From positions 27,657,889 through 27,721,888 of the forward strand of contig NC_092497.1 in the NCBI RefSeq assembly GCF_047495875.1: a stretch of DNA of 64,000 nt, given 5' to 3'. The stretch is from Pithys albifrons albifrons (Eukaryota > Chordata > Aves > Passeriformes > Thamnophilidae). Below are positions 10,074 to 18,967 of the stretch, piece by piece (the first letter of the stretch is position 1; each line of letters begins with the position of its first letter). The position numbers and the translations under genes are program-made. The notes beneath the pieces were generated by a model. The model saw only the letters and a program-made list of their open reading frames with translations, was not told where the DNA came from and did no database searches.

Positions 10074-11948
10074 ATGTGGGTCTTGAGTGTAGGGTTCATC
10101 AGGACCATCCTGTATAATATATTGGCTTTTTGTTGGTACAAATTCATGCCGAAAGGAGCGGCAGGTTTAAGTCTTATCAACAAATCAATGAGCAAAACTC
10201 AAATAGCCGCAATTATTATTGAGTTCTTACTCTGGATTTATGGTGCCATGAATTCGATGCCTTTGGATGTCATGTGGGTGGTGTTCTCCAGGCTGTTTTC
10301 CTGCCGCAACCTAAGCTGCTACCTCTGGGGATTCAGTGATAATAGTACGGACCCTTGGGAAGGAACAAAGGCGAATCTCTTCTCCCAACCCTTTGTCCAT
10401 TCCCCATTCAAGTCTGCTACAACAGCTTTTGAGATGTTTAAATTCTCCCTGGATGCCAGAGATATCTTGCTCTTTATGGTTTTTCTGCAAGGTTGTATCC
10501 CTGCGGCTTACAGAATGTTTGAAGGTAGGGCCAGGGTTTTTCCAGAATGCATTCAGAAGCCTAGCCCAGTGAAGGGGGGAAAGCAAGAGAATAAAACCCC
10601 TGATGCCACAGTGAATGGGGAAAAGCAAGAAAATAAAACCCCTGATGCCACAGTGAAGGGGGAAAAGGAAGAGAATAAAACTCCTGACGTTACAGTGAAG
10701 AGGGAGAAGGAAGAGGGTAAAACCCCTGACGTTACAGTGAAGAGGGAGAAGGAAGAGGGTAAAACCCCTAACGGTACAGTGATGCAGGATGGGGCTAAAA
10801 AAAGGGAAGAGGGTAAAACCTCTGATGTTACAGTGATGCAGAACGAGGCTAAACCAGGAGAACAGGCCAAGCCTATGGAAGTTGCCCCTATTCAGAAAAG
10901 GAAATATAAGACCAAATTAGACCATCCAGCGGACGATGAGGGGGCTGCTGCACCTCCACAGCAAGCAGACCCAGAGCCTGAGATCATCACTGAGTCATTG
11001 TCATTTAATAATCTCCGTAGTTTGCGGAAAGACATTGCTCAACACCCGGGTGAGCCCATCCTGACTTGGTTGATCCGAGTTTGGGACCTTATGGGTGAAA
11101 CCTTACAACTGGATGGTGCTGAAGTCAGGTTTTTGGGGGCTCTGGCCCAGGATGTGGCTATTGAACAGGTGCTCATGAGGGAATCAAAGCCCCTTGCACT
11201 CTGGGCACGACTTCTAATGAGTGTAAGAGAGAAGTTTGTTTATAGAGAAATCCTGCAGGAACATCATATTAGGAAGACTTGGAAGACAATGGAAGAAGGA
11301 ATTTTACGTCTGAGGGAGATGGCAATGATGGACGTGCTTTTTGGAAGAGGTGGGCAAACCAATAATGACCCTGACAAGGTCAGATGCACACCACATATGT
11401 GGTGGAACCTTTCACACTCGGGGCCAGCTGAATACACCGATTTCCTGGCATCCATGTATAGGGAAGAGAACCAAGAAACAGTGGGTGCTGTAGCAAATAA
11501 GCTGCAGATATATGAAGGCATGACCCACAGCCCAATGCAGGCCCGTATTTCTGCTGTAGAGACATTGGTTGAGAGTCTCAAGACGCTGCCTGCAGAGGTA
11601 AAAGCGATCAGAGAGGAAATTAGGGAAAGTCTCCAAGTGGCACCAGTGCGAATGAGAACCTCTGAAGTCAGAGCCAGACGCCCCCCAGCCAGAGGAAGTG
11701 GACAGACCTCAAGAACTGAGATGTGGTACTTCCTGGCCAAACATGGAGAAGACATGGGACGGTGGGATGGGAAACCCACCCGTGCCCTTGCAGCCCGAGT
11801 ACAAGAACTGAAGGAGAATGGAAGAAGGTCAGTGAGAGTAAGTGCAGTCCCAGTTTCCCACGGGCAAGAATCTGACCCACAGGAGGGCACCTCCCAGGTG
11901 TACTCATCGAGAAAAGGTTCTGACCGCTATGACCAGGATCAGTGTTAG
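10074..11948 (+). CDS. gag: Gag polyprotein of element A (624 aa)
   Basis: The start ATG at 10074 has a good context (GCACCATGT) and lies only 61 bases after the LTR. Residues about 2-22, 43-75 and 130-147 are strongly hydrophobic, which is unusual for Gag. Residues about 165-265 are a charged repeat region with six copies of a ~14-residue unit around KTPDATV. Residues about 310-470 are the probable capsid region, 480-525 a probable coiled coil, followed by an arginine-rich stretch (RMRTSEVRARRPPARG). I see no CCHC zinc knuckle. The frame ends at a TAG and continues open in the same frame into protease-pol. The sister copy in element B is 552 aa, and most of the difference lies in the repeat number. 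The Gag assignment rests on position, architecture and the downstream pol. Confidence 0.85.
   Translation: MWVLSVGFIRTILYNILAFCWYKFMPKGAAGLSLINKSMSKTQIAAIIIEFLLWIYGAMNSMPLDVMWVVFSRLFSCRNLSCYLWGFSDNSTDPWEGTKANLFSQPFVHSPFKSATTAFEMFKFSLDARDILLFMVFLQGCIPAAYRMFEGRARVFPECIQKPSPVKGGKQENKTPDATVNGEKQENKTPDATVKGEKEENKTPDVTVKREKEEGKTPDVTVKREKEEGKTPNGTVMQDGAKKREEGKTSDVTVMQNEAKPGEQAKPMEVAPIQKRKYKTKLDHPADDEGAAAPPQQADPEPEIITESLSFNNLRSLRKDIAQHPGEPILTWLIRVWDLMGETLQLDGAEVRFLGALAQDVAIEQVLMRESKPLALWARLLMSVREKFVYREILQEHHIRKTWKTMEEGILRLREMAMMDVLFGRGGQTNNDPDKVRCTPHMWWNLSHSGPAEYTDFLASMYREENQETVGAVANKLQIYEGMTHSPMQARISAVETLVESLKTLPAEVKAIREEIRESLQVAPVRMRTSEVRARRPPARGSGQTSRTEMWYFLAKHGEDMGRWDGKPTRALAARVQELKENGRRSVRVSAVPVSHGQESDPQEGTSQVYSSRKGSDRYDQDQC
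10568..10860 (+). repeat. 42-bp tandem repeats inside gag of element A
   Basis: About six in-frame copies of a unit encoding KTPDATVKGEKEEN-like peptide, the later copies more diverged (one is 18 codons long). Element B keeps only one recognisable unit at 17629-17700. Because the unit is a multiple of three, number changes keep gag open. Confidence 0.85.
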
Positions 11949-11982
11949 AGGGGCCCTGCCTCTAGCCAGGTAGAGGCACGGG
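11946..11982 (+). promoter_or_regulatory. Gag UAG stop with downstream stem-loop (candidate readthrough signal)
   Basis: TAG at 11946-11948 is followed in the same frame by open pro-pol sequence. Nine bases later is a perfect 7-bp inverted repeat, GCCTCTA (11958-11964) and TAGAGGC (11971-11977), with loop GCCAGG. The stem can extend through T-A and CCC/GGG with one bulged C. The arrangement is kept in element B (16508-16539). Stop-codon suppression with a downstream structure is the known way gammaretroviruses make Gag-Pol. Applying it here is inference. Confidence 0.65.
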
Positions 11983-12544
11983 ACAACCGTGTCTATTGGA
12001 CTGTGTGGATTCGATGGCCTGGTATATCAGACCCACAAAAGTATAAGGCTTTGGTTGATACTGGCGCTCAATGCACATTAATGCCATCAGGACATGTGGG
12101 CTCAGAAACTCTTTCTATTTCTGGCGTGACAGGGGGATCTCAAGAGTTGACTGTGCTAGAAGCTGAAGTGAGCTTGACAGGGAGAGATTGGCAGAAACAC
12201 CCCATTGTGACTGGTCCAGCCGCCCCATGTATCCTGGGCATTGACTACCTCAGGAATGGATATTTTAAGGACCCAAAGGGGCATAGATGGGCTTTTGGAA
12301 TAGCCACTGTACAGACAGAAGGGATTGAACAATTGAATTCATTGCCAGGTCTCTCAAAAGTCCTTCTGCTGTTGGACTGTTGAAAGTTGAGGAACAGCAA
12401 GTGCCAATTGCCACCACGACAGTGCACCGTCGGCAATACCGAACGAACCGCGATGCTGTGATCCCCATCCATAAGATGATCCGTGAACTGGAGAGCCAAG
12501 GGGTGGTCAGCAAAACCCACTCACCCTTCAACAGCCCCATCTGG

Positions 12545-12549
12545 CCTGT
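12545..12549. repeat. Target-site duplication of element B (left copy)
   Basis: CCTGT at 12545-12549 is repeated at 18968-18972, directly outside the B LTRs. It falls within the RT part of A pol (the WPV codons), which proves that B inserted into A. The 5-bp length is typical of the ERV-L-like group. Confidence 0.95.
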
Positions 12550-12675
12550 TGTCTTGGTTTGAGGGGAAAAACCAAAATGTTTTACCCACAAGCAGGGGAG
12601 GGGCCTCCTCCACAATAATCACACCACTCTTTATCAAATTTAAGAAAAGGAATTTTAATACAAGAAGGATAACTG

Positions 12676-12716
<41 letters not shown>

Positions 12717-13257
12717 GACTAGTGCAACCCACTTCCCCAACACCACAAGAGAAAAAAAAAAAACCACCAACAACAAAACCCAGCAGGTTTTCCTCCGGGA
12801 GAAAAGGTTATACTTAAGTGTCTTTGTCACAGCCCGGCTGGCTGCAGAGTGAGTTTCAGTCCCTCTCCAGCGAGAAAAACGAGCAGTGAGCTTTCAGATG
12901 GACTCAGTCTCTTCCCCCTGTGTTCCCCGTCCAAGAAGCAGAAAGGTACGAGCAACCAGCAGCAAATCCAAGGCAGGCAGCAGCACGGCAGGAAAAAAAG
13001 GTAGTCCGAAGAAGGCAGCGGCAAGACAGCCAGGGAAAAACCCCAGCAGTAACCAGCAGGGCAGCCTGCCTCCTTCGAGCCCCCACTCCCCTGTTCCACC
13101 GAGCCAAGACTCAGGAGAATATCCAAAAAAAAAACCAAAAGAGACAAAACCTGCCCCCACCCCAGCGATCACAGTTAACTGCTTCTTTTGTTAACCGCTG
13201 GCCTGGGCAGTTAAGTGGCAGGGGAGAGAATTTACATAATAATCCCAAACTACAACA
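12550..13257 (-). repeat. 3' LTR of element B
   Basis: 708 bp; the plus strand reads TGTCTTGG to CTACAACA. It contains a pure (TA)n run of about 34 bases (12676-12709), roughly twice the length in the LTRs of element A. Confidence 0.93.
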
Positions 13258-13356
13258 TTATCCACCACTAAATTCTCTTCCATGCCGATACTCTACATTA
13301 AACTTAAATTTTCTTTCAAATAATTAAGTGTTTACAAATACAGTAATATGAGTCGT

Positions 13357-16300
13357 TTACCCAGAGATAAGTTCCCCTTGAGGTATACATCGTGTCTCTC
13401 CATCTTCCTGCATCACCCACCAGGTGGAACCAGATCCTTGAGCAAAGACAACCCCACGAATGGGTTTGCCTTTGCCTGAGGCAGGGTTGATCCAGACTGT
13501 TTTCCCTAGCATACCTCTCAGGTGTATTACAGGGACTTTGTCTCCATCTACAGTGTGAAGGGGTTCTGATTGGGCAGGGCCGGCTCGATTGACAGAGCCT
13601 CTAGTGTTGACTACCAATGTAGCCTTTGCTAAGTGTTGATCCCAGTGTTTGAAAGTCCCTCCACCCAACGCCTTCAAAGTGGTTTTCAACAGTCCATTAC
13701 ACCGCTCAACTTTCCCGGCAGCTGGTGCATGGTAGGGGATATGATACACCCACTCAATGCCATGTTCTCTCGCCCAGGTAGCAACTAAGCTGTTTCTGAA
13801 ATGAGTTCCATTATCTGACTCAATTCGTTCTGGGGTGCCATGTCGCCACAGCACTTGTTTTTCCAGGCCTAGGATGGTGTTCCGAGCAGTGGCGTGAGGC
13901 ACTGGGTGTGTCTCCAGCCACCCTGTGGTTGCTTCCACCATGGTGAGCACATAGCGCTTGCCTTGGCGGGTCTGTGGCAGTGTGATGTAGTCAACCTGCC
14001 AGGCCTCCCCGTACTTATACTTATCCCAGTGCCCACCATACCACAGGGGCTTCACTCTCTTAGCCTGCTTAATGGCAGCACATGTCTCGCAGTCATGGAT
14101 AACCTGAGAGATAATGTCCATGGTTAAATCCACCCCTCGGTCTCGTGCCCATTTATAAGTGGCATCTCTGCCCTGATGGCCCGAGGCATCATGGGCCCAT
14201 CGAGCCAAGAACAGCTCTCCCTTGTGCTGCCAGTCCAGATCTGTCTGTGATACTTTCACTTGCGCAGCTCGGTCTGCCTGTTGGTTGTTGAGATGTTCCT
14301 CATTGGCCCGATTTTTGGGCACGTGTGCGTCTACGTGGCGGACTCTCACAATCAGCTTCTCTACTCGGGTGGCAATATCTTGCCATATATCGGCAGCCCA
14401 GATGGGTTTCCCTCTGCGTTTCCAATTGGTTTTCTTCCATCGGTCTAACCATCCCCAGAGAGCATTGGCCACCATCCATGAGTCGGTGTAGAGGTAAAGC
14501 TTTGGCCATTTCTCTCGTTCAGCAATGTCCAGGGCCAACTGCACGGCTTTAAGCTCTGCAAACTGACTGGACCCACCTTCTCCTTCAGTAGCTTCTGCAA
14601 CTTGTCGGGTGGGACTCCATACAGCTGCTTTCCATTTGCGATTAGTCCCTACAATGCGACAGGAGCCATCGGTGAAGAGGGCGTAGCGTATTTCCTCTTT
14701 TGGCAATTGATTGTATGGTGGAGCTTCTTCCGCACGTGTCACCTGCTCTTCCTCTTCATCTGCTAGACCAAAATTTTCACCTTCAGGCCAGTTTGTGATG
14801 ATTTCCAGGATCCCAGGGCGATTTGATTTTCCTATACGGGCGCGCTGCGTAATCAGGGCAATCCACTTGCTCCAGGTAGCATCAGTGGCGTGATGTGTAG
14901 AGGCAGCCTGTCCTGACAACATCCACTTCAGCACTGGTAGTCGAGGTGCCAGAAAGAGCTGTGCTTCTGTGCCAATCACCTCTGAGGCGGCTTGAACTCC
15001 TTCATAGGCGGCTAGGATCTCTTTCTCTGTGGGGGTATAGTTGGCTTCAGATCCTCTGTAGCCTCGGCTCCAGAATCCAAGTGGTCGGCCTCGAGTCTCA
15101 CCAGGCACCTTCTGCCAAAGGCTCCAAGACAGGCCATTATTCCCGGCGGCGGAGTAGAGCATGTTCTGTATGTCTGGTCCTGTCCTGACTGGTCCAAGGG
15201 CTACAGCCTGAGCAATCTCATGCTTGATCTGGTCAAAGCTTTGTTGCTGCTCAGGGCCCCAGTGGAAATCATTCTTCTTACGGGTTACCAAGTAGAGAGG
15301 GCTTACGATCTGACTGTATGCTGGGATATGCATCCTCCAGAACCCTATGGCACCCAGGAAGGCTTGTGTTTCCTTTTTGCTGGTAGGTGGAGACATTGCT
15401 GTGATCTTATTGATGACTTCTGTTGGAATCTGACGGCGTCCATCCTGCCACTTCACTCCCAGGAACTGGATCTCTTGGGCTGGTCCCTTAACCTTACTCC
15501 GTTTGATGGCAAAGCCAGCTCCCAAAAGGATCTGGATGATTTTCTCTCCTTTCTGAAAAACCTCTTCTGCTGTGTCCCCCCACACAATGATGTCATCAAT
15601 GTATTGCAGGTGTTCTGGAGCCTCACCCTTCTCCAGTGCAGTCTGGATCAGTCCATGACAGATGGTGGGACTGTGTTTCCACCCCTGGGGCAGTCGGTTC
15701 CAGGTGTACTGCACGCCCCTCCAGGTAAAAGCAAACTGTGGCCTGCACTCTGGTGCCAGAGGAATGGAGAAGAACGCATTAGCAATGTCAATAGTGGCAT
15801 ACCACTTTGCTGCCCTGGACTCCAGTTCATACTGGAGCTCCAGCATGTCCGGCACAGCAGCACTCAGCGGTGGGGTAACTTCATTCAAGCCACGATAGTC
15901 CACAGTCAATCTCCATTCTCCATCAGACTTATGCACAGGCCAGATGGGGCTGTTGAAGGGTGAGTGGGTTTTGCTGACCACCCCTTGGCTCTCCAGTTCA
16001 CGGATCATCTTATGGATGGGGATCACAGCATCACGGTTCGTTCGGTATTGCCGACGGTGCACTGTCGTGGTGGCAATTGGCACTTGCTGTTCCTCAACTT
16101 TCAACAGTCCAACAGCAGAAGGACTTTCTGAGAGACCTGGCAATGAGTTCAATTGTTCAATCCCTTCTGTCTGTACAGTGGCTATTCCAAAAGCCCATCT
16201 ATGCCCCTTTGGGTCCTTAAAATATCCATTCCTGAGGTAGTCAATGCCCAGGATACATGGGGCGGCTGGACCAGTCACAATGGGGTGTTTCTGCCAATCT

Positions 16301-16482
16301 CTCCCTGTCAAGCTCACTTCAGCTTCTAGCACAGTCAACTCTTGAGATCCCCCTGTCACCCCAGAAATAGAAATATTTTCTGAGCCCACATGTCCTGATG
16401 GCATTAATGTGCATTGAGCGCCAGTATCAACCAAAGCCTTATACTTTTGTGGGTCTGATGTACCAGGCCATCGAATCCACAC
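13357..16482 (-). CDS. pol: Protease-RT-RNase H-integrase polyprotein of element B (1041 aa)
   Basis: The frame is open for 1041 codons. The start given is the first GTG of the frame; true translation probably comes by readthrough from gag, since the 18 codons between the gag UAG (16537) and this point are also open. Protease: DTG at residues 19-21. RT: first catalytic Asp at 232 (ATIDIANAFF), YIDD at 294-297. RNase H: D605 (TDG), E643, D667 (YTDS), D737. Integrase: zinc site H764, H769, C798, C801, and core D831, D890, E926 with the DD35E spacing. The C-terminal ~110 residues include a tryptophan-rich small domain (TWWVMQEDG). I see no dUTPase. By motif style this is closest to ERV-L-like Pol. 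The full set of active-site residues is notable for a fixed copy. Confidence 0.93.
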   Translation of the reverse strand: MWIRWPGTSDPQKYKALVDTGAQCTLMPSGHVGSENISISGVTGGSQELTVLEAEVSLTGRDWQKHPIVTGPAAPCILGIDYLRNGYFKDPKGHRWAFGIATVQTEGIEQLNSLPGLSESPSAVGLLKVEEQQVPIATTTVHRRQYRTNRDAVIPIHKMIRELESQGVVSKTHSPFNSPIWPVHKSDGEWRLTVDYRGLNEVTPPLSAAVPDMLELQYELESRAAKWYATIDIANAFFSIPLAPECRPQFAFTWRGVQYTWNRLPQGWKHSPTICHGLIQTALEKGEAPEHLQYIDDIIVWGDTAEEVFQKGEKIIQILLGAGFAIKRSKVKGPAQEIQFLGVKWQDGRRQIPTEVINKITAMSPPTSKKETQAFLGAIGFWRMHIPAYSQIVSPLYLVTRKKNDFHWGPEQQQSFDQIKHEIAQAVALGPVRTGPDIQNMLYSAAGNNGLSWSLWQKVPGETRGRPLGFWSRGYRGSEANYTPTEKEILAAYEGVQAASEVIGTEAQLFLAPRLPVLKWMLSGQAASTHHATDATWSKWIALITQRARIGKSNRPGILEIITNWPEGENFGLADEEEEQVTRAEEAPPYNQLPKEEIRYALFTDGSCRIVGTNRKWKAAVWSPTRQVAEATEGEGGSSQFAELKAVQLALDIAEREKWPKLYLYTDSWMVANALWGWLDRWKKTNWKRRGKPIWAADIWQDIATRVEKLIVRVRHVDAHVPKNRANEEHLNNQQADRAAQVKVSQTDLDWQHKGELFLARWAHDASGHQGRDATYKWARDRGVDLTMDIISQVIHDCETCAAIKQAKRVKPLWYGGHWDKYKYGEAWQVDYITLPQTRQGKRYVLTMVEATTGWLETHPVPHATARNTILGLEKQVLWRHGTPERIESDNGTHFRNSLVATWAREHGIEWVYHIPYHAPAAGKVERCNGLLKTTLKALGGGTFKHWDQHLAKATLVVNTRGSVNRAGPAQSEPLHTVDGDKVPVIHLRGMLGKTVWINPASGKGKPIRGVVFAQGSGSTWWVMQEDGETRCIPQGELISG

Positions 16483-16507
16483 AGTCCAATAGACACGGTT
16501 GTCCTGT

Positions 16508-16539
16508 GCCTCTACCTGGCTAGAGGCAGGGCCCCTCTA
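16508..16539 (-). promoter_or_regulatory. Gag UAG and stem-loop of element B
   Basis: The UAG is at 16537-16539 and the same 7-bp stem follows at 16521-16527 and 16508-16514 (loop 16515-16520). One base outside the core stem differs from copy A, so the core stem is conserved while the outer extension is weaker. Confidence 0.62.
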
Positions 16540-18195
16540 ACACTGATCCTGGTCATAGCGGTCAGAACCTTTTCTCGATGAGTACACCTGGGAGGTGCCC
16601 TCCTGTGGGTCAGATTCTTGCCCGTGGGAAACTGGGACTGCACTTACTCTCACTGACCTTCTTCCATTCTTCTTCAGTTCTTGTACTCGGGCTGCAAGGG
16701 CACGGGTGGGTTTCCCATCCCACCGTCCCATGTCTTCTCCATGTTTGGCCAGGAAGTACCACATCTCAGTTCGTGAGGTCTGTCCACTTCCTCTGGCTGG
16801 GGGGCGTCTGGCTCTGACTTCAGAGGTTCTCATTCGCACTGGTGCCACTTGGAGACTTTCCCTAATTTCCTCTCTGATCGCTTTTACCTCTGCAGGCAGC
16901 GTCTTGAGACTCTCAACCAATGTCTCTACAGCAGAAATACGGGCCTGCATTGGGCTGTGGGTCATGCCTTCATATATCCGGAGCTTATTTGCTACAGCGC
17001 CCACTGTTTCATGGTTCTCTTCCCTATACATGGATGCCAGGAAATCGGTGTATTCAGCTGGCCCCGAGCGTGAAAGGTTCCACCACATATGTGGTGTGCA
17101 TCTGACCTTGTCAGGGTCATTATTGGCTTGCCCACCTCTTCCAAAAAGCACGTCCATCATTGCCATCTCCCTCAGACGTAAAATTCCTTCTTCCATCGTC
17201 TTCCAAGTCTTCCTAATATGATGTTCCTGCAGGATTTCTCTATAAACAAACTTCTCTCTTACACTCGTTAGAAGTCGTGCCCAGAGTGAAAGGGGCTTTG
17301 ATTCCCTCACGAACACCTGTTCAATAGCCACATCCTGGGCCAGAGCCCCCAAAAACCTGACTTCAGCACCATCCAGTTGTAAGGTTTCACCCATAAGGTC
17401 CCAAACTCGGATCAACCAAGTCAGGATGGGCTCACCCGGGTGTCGAGCAATGTCTTTCCGCAAACTACGGAGATTATCAAATGACAATGACTCAGTGATG
17501 ATCTCAGGCTCTGGGTCTGCTTGCTGTGGAGGTGCAGCAGCCCCCTCATCGTCCGCTGGATGGTCTAATTTGGTCTTATATTTCCTTTTCTGAATAGGGG
17601 CAACTTCCATAGGCTTGGCCTGTCCTCCTGGTTTAGCCTCATCCTTTTCTCCCTTCACTGTGGCATCAGGGGTTTTATTCTCTCGCTTTTCCCCCTTCAC
17701 TGGGCTAGGTTTCTGAATGCATTCTGGAAAAACCCTGGCCCTACCTTCAAACATTCTGTAAGCCGCAGGGATACAACCTTGCAGAAAAACCATAAAGAGC
17801 AAGATATCTCTGGCATCCAGGGAGAATTTAAACATCTCAAAAGCTGTTGTAGCAGACTTGAATGGGGAATGGACAAAGGGTTGGGAGAAGAGATTCCCCT
17901 TTGTTCCTTCCCAAGGGTCCGTACTATTATCACTGAATCCCCAGAGGTAGCAGCTTAGGTTGCGGCAGGAAAACAGCCTGGAGAACACCACCCACATGAC
18001 ATCCAAAGGCATCGAATTCATGGCACCATAAATCCAGAGTAAGAACTCAATAATAATTGCGGCTATTTGAGTTTTGCTCATTGATTTGTTGATAAGACTT
18101 AAACCTGCCGCTCCTTTTGGCATGAATTTGTACCAACAAAAAGCCAATATATTATACAGGATGGTCCTGATGAACCCTAAGCTCAAGACCCACAT
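16537..18195 (-). CDS. gag: Gag polyprotein of element B (552 aa)
   Basis: Uninterrupted reading frame, closely similar to the Gag of element A but 72 residues shorter because most of the KTPDATV repeats are missing. The hydrophobic segments at residues about 2-22, 43-75 and 130-147 are kept, so this odd N-terminal third is not an accident of one copy. Then follow the capsid-like region, a coiled-coil segment (AVETLVESLKTLPAEVKAIR) and an arginine-rich stretch. There is no zinc knuckle. It ends in UAG, in frame with pol. Confidence 0.87.
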   Translation of the reverse strand: MWVLSLGFIRTILYNILAFCWYKFMPKGAAGLSLINKSMSKTQIAAIIIEFLLWIYGAMNSMPLDVMWVVFSRLFSCRNLSCYLWGFSDNSTDPWEGTKGNLFSQPFVHSPFKSATTAFEMFKFSLDARDILLFMVFLQGCIPAAYRMFEGRARVFPECIQKPSPVKGEKRENKTPDATVKGEKDEAKPGGQAKPMEVAPIQKRKYKTKLDHPADDEGAAAPPQQADPEPEIITESLSFDNLRSLRKDIARHPGEPILTWLIRVWDLMGETLQLDGAEVRFLGALAQDVAIEQVFVRESKPLSLWARLLTSVREKFVYREILQEHHIRKTWKTMEEGILRLREMAMMDVLFGRGGQANNDPDKVRCTPHMWWNLSRSGPAEYTDFLASMYREENHETVGAVANKLRIYEGMTHSPMQARISAVETLVESLKTLPAEVKAIREEIRESLQVAPVRMRTSEVRARRPPARGSGQTSRTEMWYFLAKHGEDMGRWDGKPTRALAARVQELKKNGRRSVRVSAVPVSHGQESDPQEGTSQVYSSRKGSDRYDQDQC

Positions 18196-18233
18196 GGTGC
18201 CACAAAATAGCAGTTATCCTTCTTTGTTTACAA

Positions 18234-18253
18234 GCCCCACACGTTGGGCGCCA
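18234..18253 (-). other. Primer binding site of element B
   Basis: Same site as in element A, five bases after the LTR. It begins TGGCGCCCAACGTG and carries an extra GT dinucleotide before the final GGGGC, so the 3' part is out of register with a tRNA-Lys-type site. Confidence 0.7.
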
Positions 18254-18258
18254 AGAAA

Positions 18259-18384
18259 TGTCTTGGTTTGAGGGGAAAAACCAAAATGTTTTACCCACAA
18301 GCAGGGGAGGGGCCTCCTCCACAATAATCACACCACTCTTTATCAAATTTAAGAAAAGGAATTTTAATACAAGAAGGATAACTG

Positions 18385-18425
<41 letters not shown>

Positions 18426-18967
18426 GACTAGTGCAACCCACTTCCCCAACACCACAAGAGAAAAAAAAAAAACCAACAACAACAAAACCCAGCAGGTTTT
18501 CCTCCGGGAGAAAAGGTTATACTTAAGTGTCTTTGTCACAGCTCGGCTGGCTGCAGAGTGAGTTTCAGTCCCTCTCCAGCGAGACAAACGAGCAGTGAGC
18601 TTTCAGATGGACTCAGTCTCTTCCCCCTGTGTTCCCCGTCCAAGAAGCAGAAAGGTACGAGCAACCAGCAGCAAATCCAAGGCAGGCAGCAGCACGGCAG
18701 GAAAAAAAGGTAGTCCGAAGTAGGCAGCGGCAAGACAGCCAGGGAAAAACCCCAGCAGTAACCAGCAGGGCAGCCTGCCTCCTTGGAGCCCCCACTCCCC
18801 CGTTCCGCCGAGCCAAGACTCAGGAGAATATCCAAAAAAAAAAACCAAAAGAGACAAAACCTGCCCCCACCCCAGCGATCACAGTTAACTGCTTCTTTTG
18901 TTAACCGCTGGCCTGGGCAGTTAAGTGGCAGGGGAGAGAATTTACATAATAATCCCAAACTACAACA
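18259..18967 (-). repeat. 5' LTR of element B
   Basis: 709 bp, partner of 12550-13257. The long (TA)n run is at about 18386-18418. The LTR ends directly at the CCTGT duplication 18968-18972. Confidence 0.93.

Larger units (their letters stand above)
12550..18967 (-). mobile_element. Element B: nested, apparently complete env-less endogenous retrovirus
   Basis: On the minus strand: 5' LTR 18259-18967, primer binding site 18234-18253, gag 16537-18195, UAG, pol 13357-16482, 3' LTR 12550-13257. The two LTRs differ at about seven positions plus one indel by hand count, roughly 1%, so B is younger than its host A, as the nesting requires. Gag and Pol have no stop or frameshift apart from the shared Gag UAG, and all catalytic residues I checked are present. 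There is no env, so it would be an intracellular type of element. Whether it is expressed cannot be told from sequence. Confidence 0.95.

Noticed and set aside
12886..13194. Lysine- and proline-rich open frames antisense to the LTRs (also at 9220-9693, 18629-18904 and 21728-22186)
   Set aside because: They repeat in every LTR copy, differ in frame and length between copies, and reflect CTG and poly-T composition. No start context or splice support.
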